Positions 19,316-28,663 of a DNA stretch of 63,328 nucleotides are shown piece by piece (position 1 is the first letter of the stretch; each line of letters opens with the position of its first letter). Below the pieces are notes generated by a model. That model was not told the DNA's origin. It did no database searches and was given only the letters and a program-made list of their open reading frames with translations. The translations under genes were made by a program, and so were the position numbers. Source of the DNA: Gardnerella massiliensis (GTDB lineage Bacteria; Actinomycetota; Actinomycetes; Actinomycetales; Bifidobacteriaceae); the NCBI RefSeq assembly GCF_003408845.1, contig NZ_LRTV01000008.1:1-63328 (forward strand), written 5' to 3'.

Positions 19316-19405
19316 AAAGCCTCCGCGTGGCGCTATGTCACCCAATCCCCCCAGGGCAGGAATGCAGCAAGGGTAAGTGGCCTCTGGTGGGTGCGCGGGG
19401 GTTTC
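19316..19405 (+). ncRNA. ffs: Signal recognition particle RNA (4.5S type)
   Basis: A ~90-base hairpin: the ends 19317-19327 and 19394-19404 pair over about 11 positions, and the tip holds the conserved SRP motif (AGGGCAGGAATGCAGCAAGG, 19353-19372). A T-rich tail follows. A TAATAT -10 box lies at 19305-19310. This RNA binds Ffh for cotranslational membrane targeting. Ends are estimated to a few bases. Confidence 0.9.
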
Positions 19406-19472
19406 TTTATATCCGCGATTTTATTTCGTTTACAACTAGCGCTGTCGCAGAGGCTGTCGTAAAGTCTAAGGT

Positions 19473-20906
19473 ATGAGCGAAGAATTGACAGGAACGCAAT
19501 TCGATCCTGATGCTGAACATTCTCAACGTGCTGCTGAGAAGCATGAGGCAGCATTGTTAGGTGAAACTTTGCAACAAGCCATGAAACACGATAGTAGCGT
19601 TCGGGAAGGCTCTGACTCTCTGCAGTCGCAGCCGATTGCCCCGTTTACGCCTGTTGCGGCGCCATCTTCTGATGCTCCTGACTCGTCTAACAGCGACAAT
19701 GTGACGCCACTATTCGATGAGCATACTGCGTCCCAAACTAAAAGGCACGATACTCCTGCTTTTCGTGCTGCCACTTTTCGTTCTACCGATTTTGAGTCAT
19801 TGGATTCGAATAGTGCTGTTGCCTCCGACGACGGTACAGTAAGCTCTGATGCCACTAATCCCGTTCTTTCGCAGGTGGATACTGCGTTAGTAACAAATAG
19901 TGCGTTAGGTGCGAATACTGCGCAAAAAGTCGCCAATTCGCTAGCGCAAGATTTTTCTTCCGCAGACGATGAAGTAGCGCAAGTCGATCCGCTTATGAAA
20001 CGTCCGCGATTGTCTACCATACTATGGTGCGTTGTTCTCGCAATTGGCTTTTTGACGTCGGCGGTAGCTTTGTGGTTTATGACGGTGAGAACAGTTGCCG
20101 GACAAAGTTACGAAGAAATGCTTATTGACGGTTTTGGTACCCAAGGTGTGCCATCTTGGCTTGCTTTTCTCTTGCGTTCGATATGTAATTCGATAACGGT
20201 TGTTGCGCTTGGTATTATTCTTGCGGTAGTTGCGTTGGTAATTGTCTGCGTGCGCAAACGTTGGTGGCTGCTTGGACAGTGTGCTGCAATTATTGTTGTT
20301 TCTGCCGCAGCGGAGCCGTTGAAAAAGATTTTGCCGCGTCCGTTACTTGTGCATATTGAATATTTGGCTGCAAATTCCGCACCTTCTGGGCATGCTCTGC
20401 TTATTTCCGCAGCGTGCGCACTTCTTGTTTGCGCAGTGTCGCGTAGGTGGCGTGCGTGGGTGGCTCTTTTGTCTGCGGTTGTGAACGTGCTGGTTGAGCT
20501 TTCGTTAATTGCGGGTCATTGGCACCGGTCGGCAGATGTGCTTATGTCTGTGCTTATTGTGGGAGCTGTTACGCTGGGTGTGTTGGCATGTACTCGTTCG
20601 AGTGGTATGGATAATCCAGAACACCGGTGTTCTTCAATGGGCGTACAGATTGTTGGCAGCTCCATGATTACTTTAGGCGTGTTGTCTTGCTTATATTCTG
20701 CGTATCTTATATGGCAGATTATGCCGGGAGTTTCCGTTGCTGCTCGTTGGGCGTCGAATGTGTCGTATATTGCTACGTACTGGGTGATTATTGGAATAAC
20801 CCTACTGGTGTATGGTGTTATCATGGTTATGCGCCATGCGACAGCGGCTCCATTAAGTAGGCTCGGTTTAGTTGGTGCGCCACCGACTCCGCCGCCAGCT
20901 GCTTAG
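19473..20906 (+). CDS. PAP2-superfamily membrane protein with long acidic N-terminus
   Basis: A 477-residue protein: about 175 residues of Ser/Asp/Ala-rich cytoplasmic sequence, then several membrane helices (first at about 185-210). PAP2-type phosphatase motifs lie in the membrane part: KKILPRP, PSGHALL and GHWHRSADVL. The first motif is shortened relative to the usual KX6RP, so catalysis is likely but not certain. Possible substrates are lipid phosphates such as undecaprenyl pyrophosphate or phosphatidate. No ribosome site is clear before ATG 19473. Confidence 0.75.
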   Translation: MSEELTGTQFDPDAEHSQRAAEKHEAALLGETLQQAMKHDSSVREGSDSLQSQPIAPFTPVAAPSSDAPDSSNSDNVTPLFDEHTASQTKRHDTPAFRAATFRSTDFESLDSNSAVASDDGTVSSDATNPVLSQVDTALVTNSALGANTAQKVANSLAQDFSSADDEVAQVDPLMKRPRLSTILWCVVLAIGFLTSAVALWFMTVRTVAGQSYEEMLIDGFGTQGVPSWLAFLLRSICNSITVVALGIILAVVALVIVCVRKRWWLLGQCAAIIVVSAAAEPLKKILPRPLLVHIEYLAANSAPSGHALLISAACALLVCAVSRRWRAWVALLSAVVNVLVELSLIAGHWHRSADVLMSVLIVGAVTLGVLACTRSSGMDNPEHRCSSMGVQIVGSSMITLGVLSCLYSAYLIWQIMPGVSVAARWASNVSYIATYWVIIGITLLVYGVIMVMRHATAAPLSRLGLVGAPPTPPPAA

Positions 20907-21121
20907 TGAATACTTGCGTAAAAATGTTGTATAACAAACCAGCTAACGGCGTGTTGTGTTACGTGTAATATTGTGCGTTTTGCACCAATATGTCTACTCT
21001 ATCTGCTTTTATCCACCGAGGTGGAATTTGATAGACGTATAGCATATATTTGCGATACAGTTAGCGTGAAACGTACAAAGTTTACGCTTATATGTTTGAT
21101 TGTTTGAAGAAAGGAGCGAAT

Positions 21122-23992
21122 ATGGCAGCGGAACATAAGCTTGTCATTGTGGAGTCTCCCACGAAGGCGCGAAAGATTGGCGGGTATTTGGGTAATGGAT
21201 ACACCGTGATGGCGTCGGTGGGGCATATTCGCGACCTCGCTCAGCCAAGCCAGGTGCCGGCTTCACGCAAAGCAGCGTTCGGCAAGTTTGGTGTAGATGT
21301 CGATCATGGTTTTGCTCCGTACTATGTGGTTGGGGCGGATAAAAAGAAAACGGTTGCTGATTTGAAGGATGCGCTCGCCAAAGCTGACGAACTGTATCTG
21401 GCAACTGATGAGGATCGCGAAGGTGAGGCTATTGCTTGGCATTTGGTGGAAGCTTTGAAACCAAAAGTGCCGGTTAAGCGCATGGTTTTCCACGAAATTA
21501 CGAAAGATGCTATTCAATCTTCGTTAAGTAACACGCGTGACGTTGACGACAATATGGTTGATGCTCAGGAAACGAGGCGTGTGCTTGATCGATTGTACGG
21601 TTACGAACTTTCGCCAGTGTTGTGGCGCAAAGTTGGTCCGGGACTTTCGGCTGGACGCGTGCAGTCTGTTGCTACTCGACTTATTGTTGAGCGCGAACGC
21701 GAGCGAATGGCGTTTACTAAGGCGTCTTATTGGGATATTAGTGCCACTTTGAGTGCTCCTAGTGCTGAAGGTAAGGACGTTGAGTTTGAAGCGCGCATGA
21801 GCGAGCTGAACGGTCAGCGTTTGGCTGGTTCTAAGGATTTCAACGCAAATGGCGAATTAATTACTCCTAAAGGTGAGTCTCAATCTGCCCTACATATAGA
21901 CGCTACGTTTGCTGACAATCTTGCAAAATCGCTGCAGAATGTAGATTTTGTAGTGAAAGATATGGAAACTAAGCCGTATCGTCGTCGTCCTTTGCCGCCT
22001 TTTACTACGTCAACTTTGCAGCAGACGGCTGGAAATCGTTTGTCAATGAGCTCTCGTCAAACTATGCGTGCGGCGCAATCTTTGTACGAAAACGGCTACA
22101 TTACTTACATGCGTACGGATTCGGTAACGCTTTCTAAAGAAGCAATTGAGGCTGCGCGTGCTGCTGCGCGTGAAGCTTTTGGCGCTGAGTACGTTGCTGA
22201 TTCTCCTAAGCAGTATGCAACCACCACTGCCGGCGCTCAGGAAGCTCATGAGTGTATTCGTCCAGCTGGAGCGCATTTCCAAAATCCTGCAAGTCTCGCT
22301 GACAAACTTCCTGCAGATCAGCTGAAGTTGTATACGCTTATTTGGCAGCGCACTCTTGCTTCCCAAATGGCTGACGCTACCGGTTTTACTGCGACGGTGA
22401 AGCTGAATGCTGAGGCTGGGGAGTTTGGTACCGCATTATTCCAAGCTTCTGGCACAGTAATTACGTTTGCCGGTTTTATGAAAGTGTTCGGAACTGCCGC
22501 CTCTGAGGGTGAGGATACTAAAGCGCTACCTCCGATGGAAGCTGGCGATGTGCTTGCTGCTCGCGAAGTTACAGCTCACGATCACGAAACGCAGCCTCCT
22601 GCACGTTATACGGAAGCGTCGTTAGTAAAAACGTTGGAAGCTAAGGAAATTGGCCGACCTTCTACGTACGCGAGTATTATTTCGACGATTATTGATCGCG
22701 GATATGTGTACGAGCGTGGGCGTGCGTTAATTCCTTCTTGGCTCGCTTTCGCTGTGATTAAGCTGTTGGAAGCTAATTTCCCAAAGTATGTTGACTACGC
22801 GTTTACTGCAGATATGGAAAATGGCCTGGACAGGATTGCGCATGGTGAAGAAACTGGTCGCGATTGGTTGACTAGATTCTATTTTGGTTCTGGCGATGGT
22901 TCTGCTCAATCTTCTGACGATGCTCAGAGTGGATTGCAGCAGCAGGTTGCGGAACTTGGTGAAATTGACGCGCGCGAAATCAATACGATTGATATAGGCG
23001 ATGGGTTGCATGTGCGCGTTGGTCGCTACGGCCCATATTTGGAAGATACTGAGCATTTAGATGCGGAAGGTAATCCTCGTCACGCTTCGCTGCCGGAAAC
23101 GTTGGCTCCAGATGAGCTTACTGTTGCCGTGGCTCATGAGTTGCTCGAGAATAATGCGGAAGGTCCGCGCGTTCTTGGTACCGATCCGGAAACTGGCGGT
23201 ACTGTGGAAGTGCGAAACGGTCGTTTTGGCCCGTACGTGGCGTTGGTAGAAGCGCAGGATGATTCCGAAAACGAATCTGAAAACCCTTCCGATAAGACTT
23301 CCAAGTCTGCTAAATCTTCTAAAACTGAAGCAAAAACGACTAAGCCACGTCCAAAAATGGCGTCTTTGTTTAAGACTATGGATCCTGCAACTTTAAGTTT
23401 GCAAGATGCTTTGCGACTTTTGAACTTGCCGCGTTTGGTGGGTGAGTATGAGGAAGTTGATTCCGAAGGCGTAGTAAAACTTGCACGAATTGAAGCAAGT
23501 AACGGACGTTACGGCCCGTATTTAACCAAAACTTATGCTGCTGTGGACACTGCTGCGGGAGAAACGGTAGAATCCAAGCCGGAGACGCGTTCGCTTGCAA
23601 GTGAAGACGCTATTTTTAGTACGACTTTAGAAGAAGCTCAAGCTTTGTTTGCGCAACCAAAGTACGGTAAGCGTACTAGAGGTGCAGCTAAGCCGCCACT
23701 TCGTGAGCTTGGTGCGGATCCGGAAACTGGTAAGCCGGTGGTAATTAAAGATGGTTTCTATGGCGCTTATATTACCGACGGCGAAACGAATCGCACTTTG
23801 CCAAAACAGTACACGCCTGAGTCAGTTGATCCGCAGGTTGCGTTTGAGCTGTTAGCGCAAAAGCGTGCTGCAGGTCCTGTAAAGCGTAAGAAGCGTACGA
23901 CTAAAAGCGCTGCAAAGCCGACTGCAAAGTCAGCTACAAAGTCAGCTGCCGCAAAAAAGACGACTACAAAAAAGACGACTACAAAAAGATGA
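21122..23992 (+). CDS. topA: DNA topoisomerase I
   Basis: Relaxes negative supercoils by single-strand passage. Start is ATG 21122, after AAGGAG (21111-21116). The 956-residue protein has the Toprim domain (LVIVESPTKARKI; TDEDREGEAIAWHL), the catalytic Tyr in YITYMRTDS, and C-terminal GRYGPYL-type repeats in place of zinc fingers, as in actinobacteria. It ends in a Lys/Thr/Ala tail. The tail is cut by TGA after an A5 tract (23983-23987); one added A would continue it for another 18 codons of the same AKK-rich type to TAG 24040-24042, nine bases before tmk. That looks like a recent frameshift. Confidence 0.96.
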   Translation: MAAEHKLVIVESPTKARKIGGYLGNGYTVMASVGHIRDLAQPSQVPASRKAAFGKFGVDVDHGFAPYYVVGADKKKTVADLKDALAKADELYLATDEDREGEAIAWHLVEALKPKVPVKRMVFHEITKDAIQSSLSNTRDVDDNMVDAQETRRVLDRLYGYELSPVLWRKVGPGLSAGRVQSVATRLIVERERERMAFTKASYWDISATLSAPSAEGKDVEFEARMSELNGQRLAGSKDFNANGELITPKGESQSALHIDATFADNLAKSLQNVDFVVKDMETKPYRRRPLPPFTTSTLQQTAGNRLSMSSRQTMRAAQSLYENGYITYMRTDSVTLSKEAIEAARAAAREAFGAEYVADSPKQYATTTAGAQEAHECIRPAGAHFQNPASLADKLPADQLKLYTLIWQRTLASQMADATGFTATVKLNAEAGEFGTALFQASGTVITFAGFMKVFGTAASEGEDTKALPPMEAGDVLAAREVTAHDHETQPPARYTEASLVKTLEAKEIGRPSTYASIISTIIDRGYVYERGRALIPSWLAFAVIKLLEANFPKYVDYAFTADMENGLDRIAHGEETGRDWLTRFYFGSGDGSAQSSDDAQSGLQQQVAELGEIDAREINTIDIGDGLHVRVGRYGPYLEDTEHLDAEGNPRHASLPETLAPDELTVAVAHELLENNAEGPRVLGTDPETGGTVEVRNGRFGPYVALVEAQDDSENESENPSDKTSKSAKSSKTEAKTTKPRPKMASLFKTMDPATLSLQDALRLLNLPRLVGEYEEVDSEGVVKLARIEASNGRYGPYLTKTYAAVDTAAGETVESKPETRSLASEDAIFSTTLEEAQALFAQPKYGKRTRGAAKPPLRELGADPETGKPVVIKDGFYGAYITDGETNRTLPKQYTPESVDPQVAFELLAQKRAAGPVKRKKRTTKSAAKPTAKSATKSAAAKKTTTKKTTTKR

Positions 23993-24042
23993 CAGCAAAG
24001 AAAGAAACTGCTAAGTCAACTACTAAACGGGTAGGAGACTAG
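23989..24042 (+). pseudogene. Out-of-frame remnant of the topA lysine-rich tail
   Basis: Read in the +1-shifted frame this gives MTAKKETAKSTTKRVGD and a stop at 24040-24042. Its composition matches the end of TopA (TTTKKTTTK). It is most simply the original 3' end of topA, cut off by loss of one A in the tract at 23983-23987. A sequencing error or population-level slippage is equally possible. Confidence 0.6.
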
Positions 24043-24051
24043 GGATTAAAC

Positions 24052-24867
24052 ATGGAATTTGAATATAGTGTCTTCTCTAAAAACTGTGAACGCCATAATA
24101 AACGCAGTCGTAGAAGTTCCAATACTAAGAATGGTGGATTATTCATTTCATTTGAAGGTATCGATGGTGTTGGTAAAACTACGCAAGTTAAGGCTCTTCG
24201 AGACTATTTGCAGTCGTTGGGTCGTGAAGTAGTGGTGACGCGCGAGCCTGGCGGAACGGAACTGGGCAAGTCCCTGCGCAAAATATTGCTGCACGGATCT
24301 TTTGTGGCTTCTAGGACTGAAGCACTGTTATTTGCGGCCGATCGCGCTCAGCACGTGGCAGAAGTAATTCGTCCTGCGCTTAATCGCGGTGCGGTGGTAA
24401 TTACGGATCGTTATATTGACTCTTCGCTGGCATACCAGGTTGGTGGGCGAGGATTGGCAATGGACGATGTGTGCGAATTGAGCGAGTGGGCTACGGATTC
24501 TTTGTGGCCTGATCGCACGTATTTACTGGACATGCAGTCGGAAGCAGCTTTTGAGCGTTTGCTGCATCGTAGGCAGGACCGCATGGAATCTGCGGGAATT
24601 GATTTTGCCAGGCGTACACGTTGTGAATTTTTGAAATTGGTGGATAAAGATCCATCAAGATTTAAAATTTTGGATGCAGAATTACCTATACCAAGCTTAT
24701 TGAGCATAATTGAACAGGATGTAAGGGATTTGTTAGAGCATGTGGATGATAATAGTTCTATAGAAGATTGTGATGGTAAATCCGCTATATCTTCGCATGT
24801 TGCATCTGTTGCTCGCGCTAAAACTACTGTCGATAACAAAGAACTTGTTGCTTCTTGTTGCTGTTAA
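24052..24867 (+). CDS. tmk: Thymidylate kinase
   Basis: Phosphorylates dTMP to dTDP for DNA synthesis. The 271-residue protein has a ~30-residue basic N-terminal extension, then the P-loop [22 protein letters not shown], the DR(Y/H) motif [13 protein letters not shown] and the LID region. After the core (about residue 225) a Ser/Ala-rich tail ends in SCCC, not a family feature. It sits 60 bases after the topA stop and before holB, an operon of replication genes. Confidence 0.92.
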   Translation: MEFEYSVFSKNCERHNKRSRRSSNTKNGGLFISFEGIDGVGKTTQVKALRDYLQSLGREVVVTREPGGTELGKSLRKILLHGSFVASRTEALLFAADRAQHVAEVIRPALNRGAVVITDRYIDSSLAYQVGGRGLAMDDVCELSEWATDSLWPDRTYLLDMQSEAAFERLLHRRQDRMESAGIDFARRTRCEFLKLVDKDPSRFKILDAELPIPSLLSIIEQDVRDLLEHVDDNSSIEDCDGKSAISSHVASVARAKTTVDNKELVASCCC

Positions 24868-24924
24868 TTACGAAGCACTCGGATATGTAGGTAGTAATGC
24901 TGGACAAATTTAGGGGGTGAAGTG

Positions 24925-26079
24925 ATGAGCGTGTGGGATGCTGTGGTTGGGCAGACGCAGGTTGTTGAGCGGTTGCGAAAAGTTGCGTGTGCAAGTCCTA
25001 GTGATATACCGCAATCTTGGCTTATTTGTGGCGCTGCTGGCGTCGGCACATCCCAAGTTGCGCACGCTTTTGCTGCGGCTCTTGAAAGTCCAGATCATGG
25101 CGAAAGTGAGGATAGTCAGCTCAGCAAAGAGGCTCGCGAAGTGCTTGCCGGTTCTCACCCGGATGTTCGTACGTTGCGTACGGATGGAGTGACCCTAAGC
25201 GTTGAGGCTGTGCGCGAAGTAATCGGCTTGTCGGAGCAAATGCCAAGTATTGCGCCGTGGCGAATTATCATTATTGAAGATGTTGAACGCATGCTTGAAC
25301 GAAGTACTAACGTTCTGCTTAAAGAGATTGAGGAGCCAAGCGAGCATACGATATGGCTTTTGTGCGCTTCAGACGCGCAACAGGTGCTTCCAACAATTCG
25401 TTCACGCACGCAACGTGTGCAATTAACTACTCCTGACACTCAAGCGGTAGCGGAGTATGTTGCTGCGAAAACTGGTGCAGATAATAAGCTTGCTAGTCGT
25501 TCGGCTAGACTTTCTCAGGGGGATGTTGCCACAGCATTGCTTTATGCGACTGATGAACGTGCGTTGAGTAGGCGAGACGAGTTGGTTGCTGGCTTATTGC
25601 GTATGCACGACGCTAGTGACGCTGTGCTACTTGCGGCCATGCTGATTGAGGAAGCGACGGCGCAAGCAGAGGACGAAGTGCAACGAAATGTTGAGATTCA
25701 GCAGCAAGAGTTTCGTCGCATTAACGGTTTGTCTCAAAGTGATCGTGTACCGCCTAAGTTACGTACTGCTTACAATGCGATCGGCAAAAAAGATGACGTA
25801 AAGCGCAAAGTTACGCGCGTAAGTCGCGATGTCCTCAGCCGTTCTCTGAGTGCTATAGCTAGCGTATATCGCGACGTTCTTATAGTGCTCAACAACGCGC
25901 AGGAGGTTGCGCCGTTTATTAACCAAGAGTTTCAGTCTGGGATTGTGCAATTAGCGCAAGGGCTTACTTCTTCTCACGCGCTGTTGTGCGTGGATAGTAT
26001 TGCTACCGCAAGGCGACGTTTAGCTAGTAACGGTAACGCAACGCTTGTATTTGAGGCGTTGTTGTGCTCTTTGTTGTGA
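24925..26079 (+). CDS. holB: DNA polymerase III delta-prime subunit
   Basis: Clamp-loader subunit. ATG 24925 is preferred over the in-frame GTG 24922, with ribosome site AGGGGGTG. The 384-residue protein starts SVWDAVVGQTQVVERL and has a degenerate P-loop (CGAAGVGTSQVAHAF, Thr for Lys), as expected for delta-prime, which does not hydrolyse ATP. IIIEDVERM and LLKEIEEPSEHTIWLLCAS cover the Walker B and sensor region. The C-terminal collar domain follows. A TTGTGATTG-rich repeat starts at the stop. Confidence 0.9.
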   Translation: MSVWDAVVGQTQVVERLRKVACASPSDIPQSWLICGAAGVGTSQVAHAFAAALESPDHGESEDSQLSKEAREVLAGSHPDVRTLRTDGVTLSVEAVREVIGLSEQMPSIAPWRIIIIEDVERMLERSTNVLLKEIEEPSEHTIWLLCASDAQQVLPTIRSRTQRVQLTTPDTQAVAEYVAAKTGADNKLASRSARLSQGDVATALLYATDERALSRRDELVAGLLRMHDASDAVLLAAMLIEEATAQAEDEVQRNVEIQQQEFRRINGLSQSDRVPPKLRTAYNAIGKKDDVKRKVTRVSRDVLSRSLSAIASVYRDVLIVLNNAQEVAPFINQEFQSGIVQLAQGLTSSHALLCVDSIATARRRLASNGNATLVFEALLCSLL

Positions 26080-26130
26080 TTGTGTACTGATTGTGATTGT
26101 GATTGCGATTGCTATTGTGATCGTGGTTAC
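26076..26130. repeat. Short GATTGT-type tandem repeats at the end of holB
   Basis: The last bases of holB (TTGTGA) are followed by imperfect repeats of GATTGTGATTGTGATTGCG type up to about 26130. The pattern duplicates the stop-containing end of the gene, as seen after other genes here. Confidence 0.6.
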
Positions 26131-26198
26131 CATTAGGTTTGTTTGATTTCGATACTTGCTAGTTGCGGATAGTCATTGAGATAGTAGATACTTACAGT

Positions 26199-26750
26199 AT
26201 GAATATTTCTACAGATTTCACTATCGTGCCTGATGAATACTCCAAAGCTGCACCGGAGCAGAACAAAATTGGCGGAGTGCCGGTAGTTTCCTTCCCGTTT
26301 TATATCGATAATCTTGATCCTCGCGCGCATTATTTGCATTGGCGATTTGTTGACGACGATGCCATACCGGTATGCGGTTTTGAATGGATTCATTGGACGG
26401 TTGCCAACGTTCCGGTAGAGGCGTTAATGTTCGATTTTAACGATTCTCACGCGTTGCAAATTCCGGCAGATTTTTCCAGAACAATGTCGGCTATGATTCC
26501 GGAAGCGTTACAAGGTCGAAATTCGCAGGCAAGTAGATTTGTCGGTTGCACGGATCCGTCGGTAACTACGCGTTATAACGGCCCACAGCCGCCAGATAAA
26601 GACCACGAGTACATGCTTGAAGTGTTCGGAAGTGAACGTCCATTGCCGCATCTTCAGCAAGGATTTTATATGAATGAATTATTGCGCGAAGTACGAAATA
26701 GTGGAACTGTTGTCGACGCTGGCGGCATGTTCTTAACTGGCCGCGCATAA
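26199..26750 (+). CDS. YbhB/YbcL-family (PEBP-like, Raf-kinase-inhibitor-like) protein
   Basis: A 183-residue protein of the bacterial PEBP family, whose role is not well known. Family hallmarks are visible: FPFYIDNLDPRAHYLHWRFVDDD in part, WIHWTVANVP, and YNGPQPPDKDHEYMLEVF with the conserved GP-PP and H. No signal peptide, so cytoplasmic. Start ATG 26199 has no clear ribosome site; an upstream in-frame TTG at 26163 is possible. Confidence 0.85.
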   Translation: MNISTDFTIVPDEYSKAAPEQNKIGGVPVVSFPFYIDNLDPRAHYLHWRFVDDDAIPVCGFEWIHWTVANVPVEALMFDFNDSHALQIPADFSRTMSAMIPEALQGRNSQASRFVGCTDPSVTTRYNGPQPPDKDHEYMLEVFGSERPLPHLQQGFYMNELLREVRNSGTVVDAGGMFLTGRA

Positions 26751-26818
26751 CTTTCGCCATCGGCGATAGAATCAATCGGTAAGAATAAATAAACAATTTC
26801 AACAAAGAGGATGCAAAT

Positions 26819-28420
26819 ATGGCATGCACAACAATTCTCGTCGGACGCGGCGCAAGCTACGACGGGTCCACGCTTATCGCGCGTAACGAAGATTCCGCGA
26901 ATGGCGAATTTAATCCAAAACGTTTAGTGGTAGTAAAGCCGGAAGATCAGCCGCGCGTTTACAAGTCTGTTCTTAGCCACGTAACGGTTGAGTTGCCAGA
27001 CAATCCAATGCAGTACACTAGCGTGCCAAACGCGGACTTGCGCGAAGGAATTTGGGGAGAAGCTGGCGTTAACGAAGCAAACGTCGCAATGAGCGCAACC
27101 GAAACGCTTACTTCCAACGAGCGTGTGCTAGGCGCTGATCCGATGGTTGAATTGCAGAAAGCACAAGGCAAAGTTGGCGATGCTGACTACAAGCCGGAAG
27201 TTCCAGGCGGAATTGGTGAGGAAGATTTCCTAACGCTTGTTTTGCCTTATATTCGTAGCGCTCGCGAAGGCGTTGAGCGCTTGGGTGCGTTGCTTGAAAA
27301 GTATGGCACTTACGAGATGAACGGTGTTGCTTTTTCTGACGTGAACGAGATTTGGTGGTTCGAAACCGTTGGCGGCCATCATTGGATTGCTAAGCGTGTG
27401 CCGGATGAGGCTTATGTTGTGATGCCAAACCAGCTTGGAATTGACGAGTTTGATTTAGACGATGCTTTTGGCGATCAGGAAGAGCATATCTGCTCGGCTG
27501 ATTTGCTTGAGTTTATTGAAGAAAATCATTTGGATTTGTCGGTTGAAAACGCTTCTCCGTTCAATCCTCGCGACGCTTTCGGTTCTCATTCGGATGCCGA
27601 TCACGTGTACAACACGCCTCGCGCATGGTTCATGGAGCGCTTCTTGAATCCTTATGACGAAGTGTGGGACGGTAAAGATGCTGATCATCGTCCGGACAGC
27701 AACGACATTCCTTGGGCGCGTCAGCCAGAACGTAAGGTGACGATTGAGGATATTAAGTACGTACTCAGCTCTCACTACCAGGGCACTGAATACGATCCTT
27801 ACGGCAAGCTTGGTGACGAACACACTCGCCACATGTTGCGTCCGATTGGTATCAACCGTCAAAGCGAGCTTGCTGTAATGCAAATCCGCCCTTACGCGCC
27901 GGAAGCAATGCGCGCAATTCAGTGGATTACCTACGGATCTAATCCTTTCAACTCTTTGATTCCGTTCTATCCAAACGTAAATCGCACTCCAAAGTATTTG
28001 GAAGACACCACTACTCGCGTAACAAGCGAAAACTTCTACTGGGAGAATCGTATTATTGCGGCTCTTGCGGATGCTGCATTTAACGACACTGCCAACGCAA
28101 TCGAGCGCTACCAGGAAACTGTTGGCTCCCTTGGTCACGCAATGGTTAAGAACACGGATGCTACGGTGGCAGATCTTCTTGGCGTTTCTTTGAGGGATTA
28201 CGAGCCAGAGCGCGAAGGCGATGAGGATTACGATGATTTAGTTCGCGATCCTGAAGCGATTATTGCGGAGCTTCGTAACGAAAAAGTTCGTGAGGCTTTG
28301 GCTGAAGCGAACGACGATATGGCAGCAAAGTTGAAGAAAGAAACCGATTCTTTGCTCGACACTGTGCTGTACATTACCAGCATGCGTATGAAGAATGGTT
28401 TTAATCGTTCTGATCACTAA
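26819..28420 (+). CDS. C69-family dipeptidase
   Basis: Ntn-hydrolase dipeptidase related to PepD of lactobacilli. The N-terminus MACTTILVGRGASYDGST carries the nucleophile Cys at position 3, exposed after removal of the first residues; NEDSANGEFNPKR follows as in the family. The 533-residue length fits. No signal peptide. It would finish the breakdown of peptides brought in by the peptide importer of this window. ATG 26819 follows AAGAGG. A strong terminator follows. Confidence 0.92.
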   Translation: MACTTILVGRGASYDGSTLIARNEDSANGEFNPKRLVVVKPEDQPRVYKSVLSHVTVELPDNPMQYTSVPNADLREGIWGEAGVNEANVAMSATETLTSNERVLGADPMVELQKAQGKVGDADYKPEVPGGIGEEDFLTLVLPYIRSAREGVERLGALLEKYGTYEMNGVAFSDVNEIWWFETVGGHHWIAKRVPDEAYVVMPNQLGIDEFDLDDAFGDQEEHICSADLLEFIEENHLDLSVENASPFNPRDAFGSHSDADHVYNTPRAWFMERFLNPYDEVWDGKDADHRPDSNDIPWARQPERKVTIEDIKYVLSSHYQGTEYDPYGKLGDEHTRHMLRPIGINRQSELAVMQIRPYAPEAMRAIQWITYGSNPFNSLIPFYPNVNRTPKYLEDTTTRVTSENFYWENRIIAALADAAFNDTANAIERYQETVGSLGHAMVKNTDATVADLLGVSLRDYEPEREGDEDYDDLVRDPEAIIAELRNEKVREALAEANDDMAAKLKKETDSLLDTVLYITSMRMKNGFNRSDH

Positions 28421-28455
28421 AGTTAAATTTTTTAATAATTAAGTGCCTTCCTTAA

Positions 28456-28505
28456 GAGCCTCCCTCGTGAAATGAACTTTTTATTTCATAAGGGAGGCAC
28501 TTTTG
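28456..28505 (+). terminator. Rho-independent terminator after the C69 dipeptidase
   Basis: GAGCCTCCCT (28456-28465) with AGGGAGGCAC (28491-28500), and inner TGAAAT with ATTTCA, form a long hairpin followed by TTTTG. It separates the dipeptidase from fhs. Confidence 0.85.
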
Positions 28506-28663
28506 TTACCTTTTGTTATTTCGCTATAGAAGTTAGTAATAACACGCATAGATATTGCGCGTGGTGACTATGCTGCGAGCGAGCAATCGTATAGTATAAA
28601 TCTTGTCGTTTTACGTTATTTGCACGCATTGTTGTGCTTAGCATGCCTATGAAAGAGGGGTAC

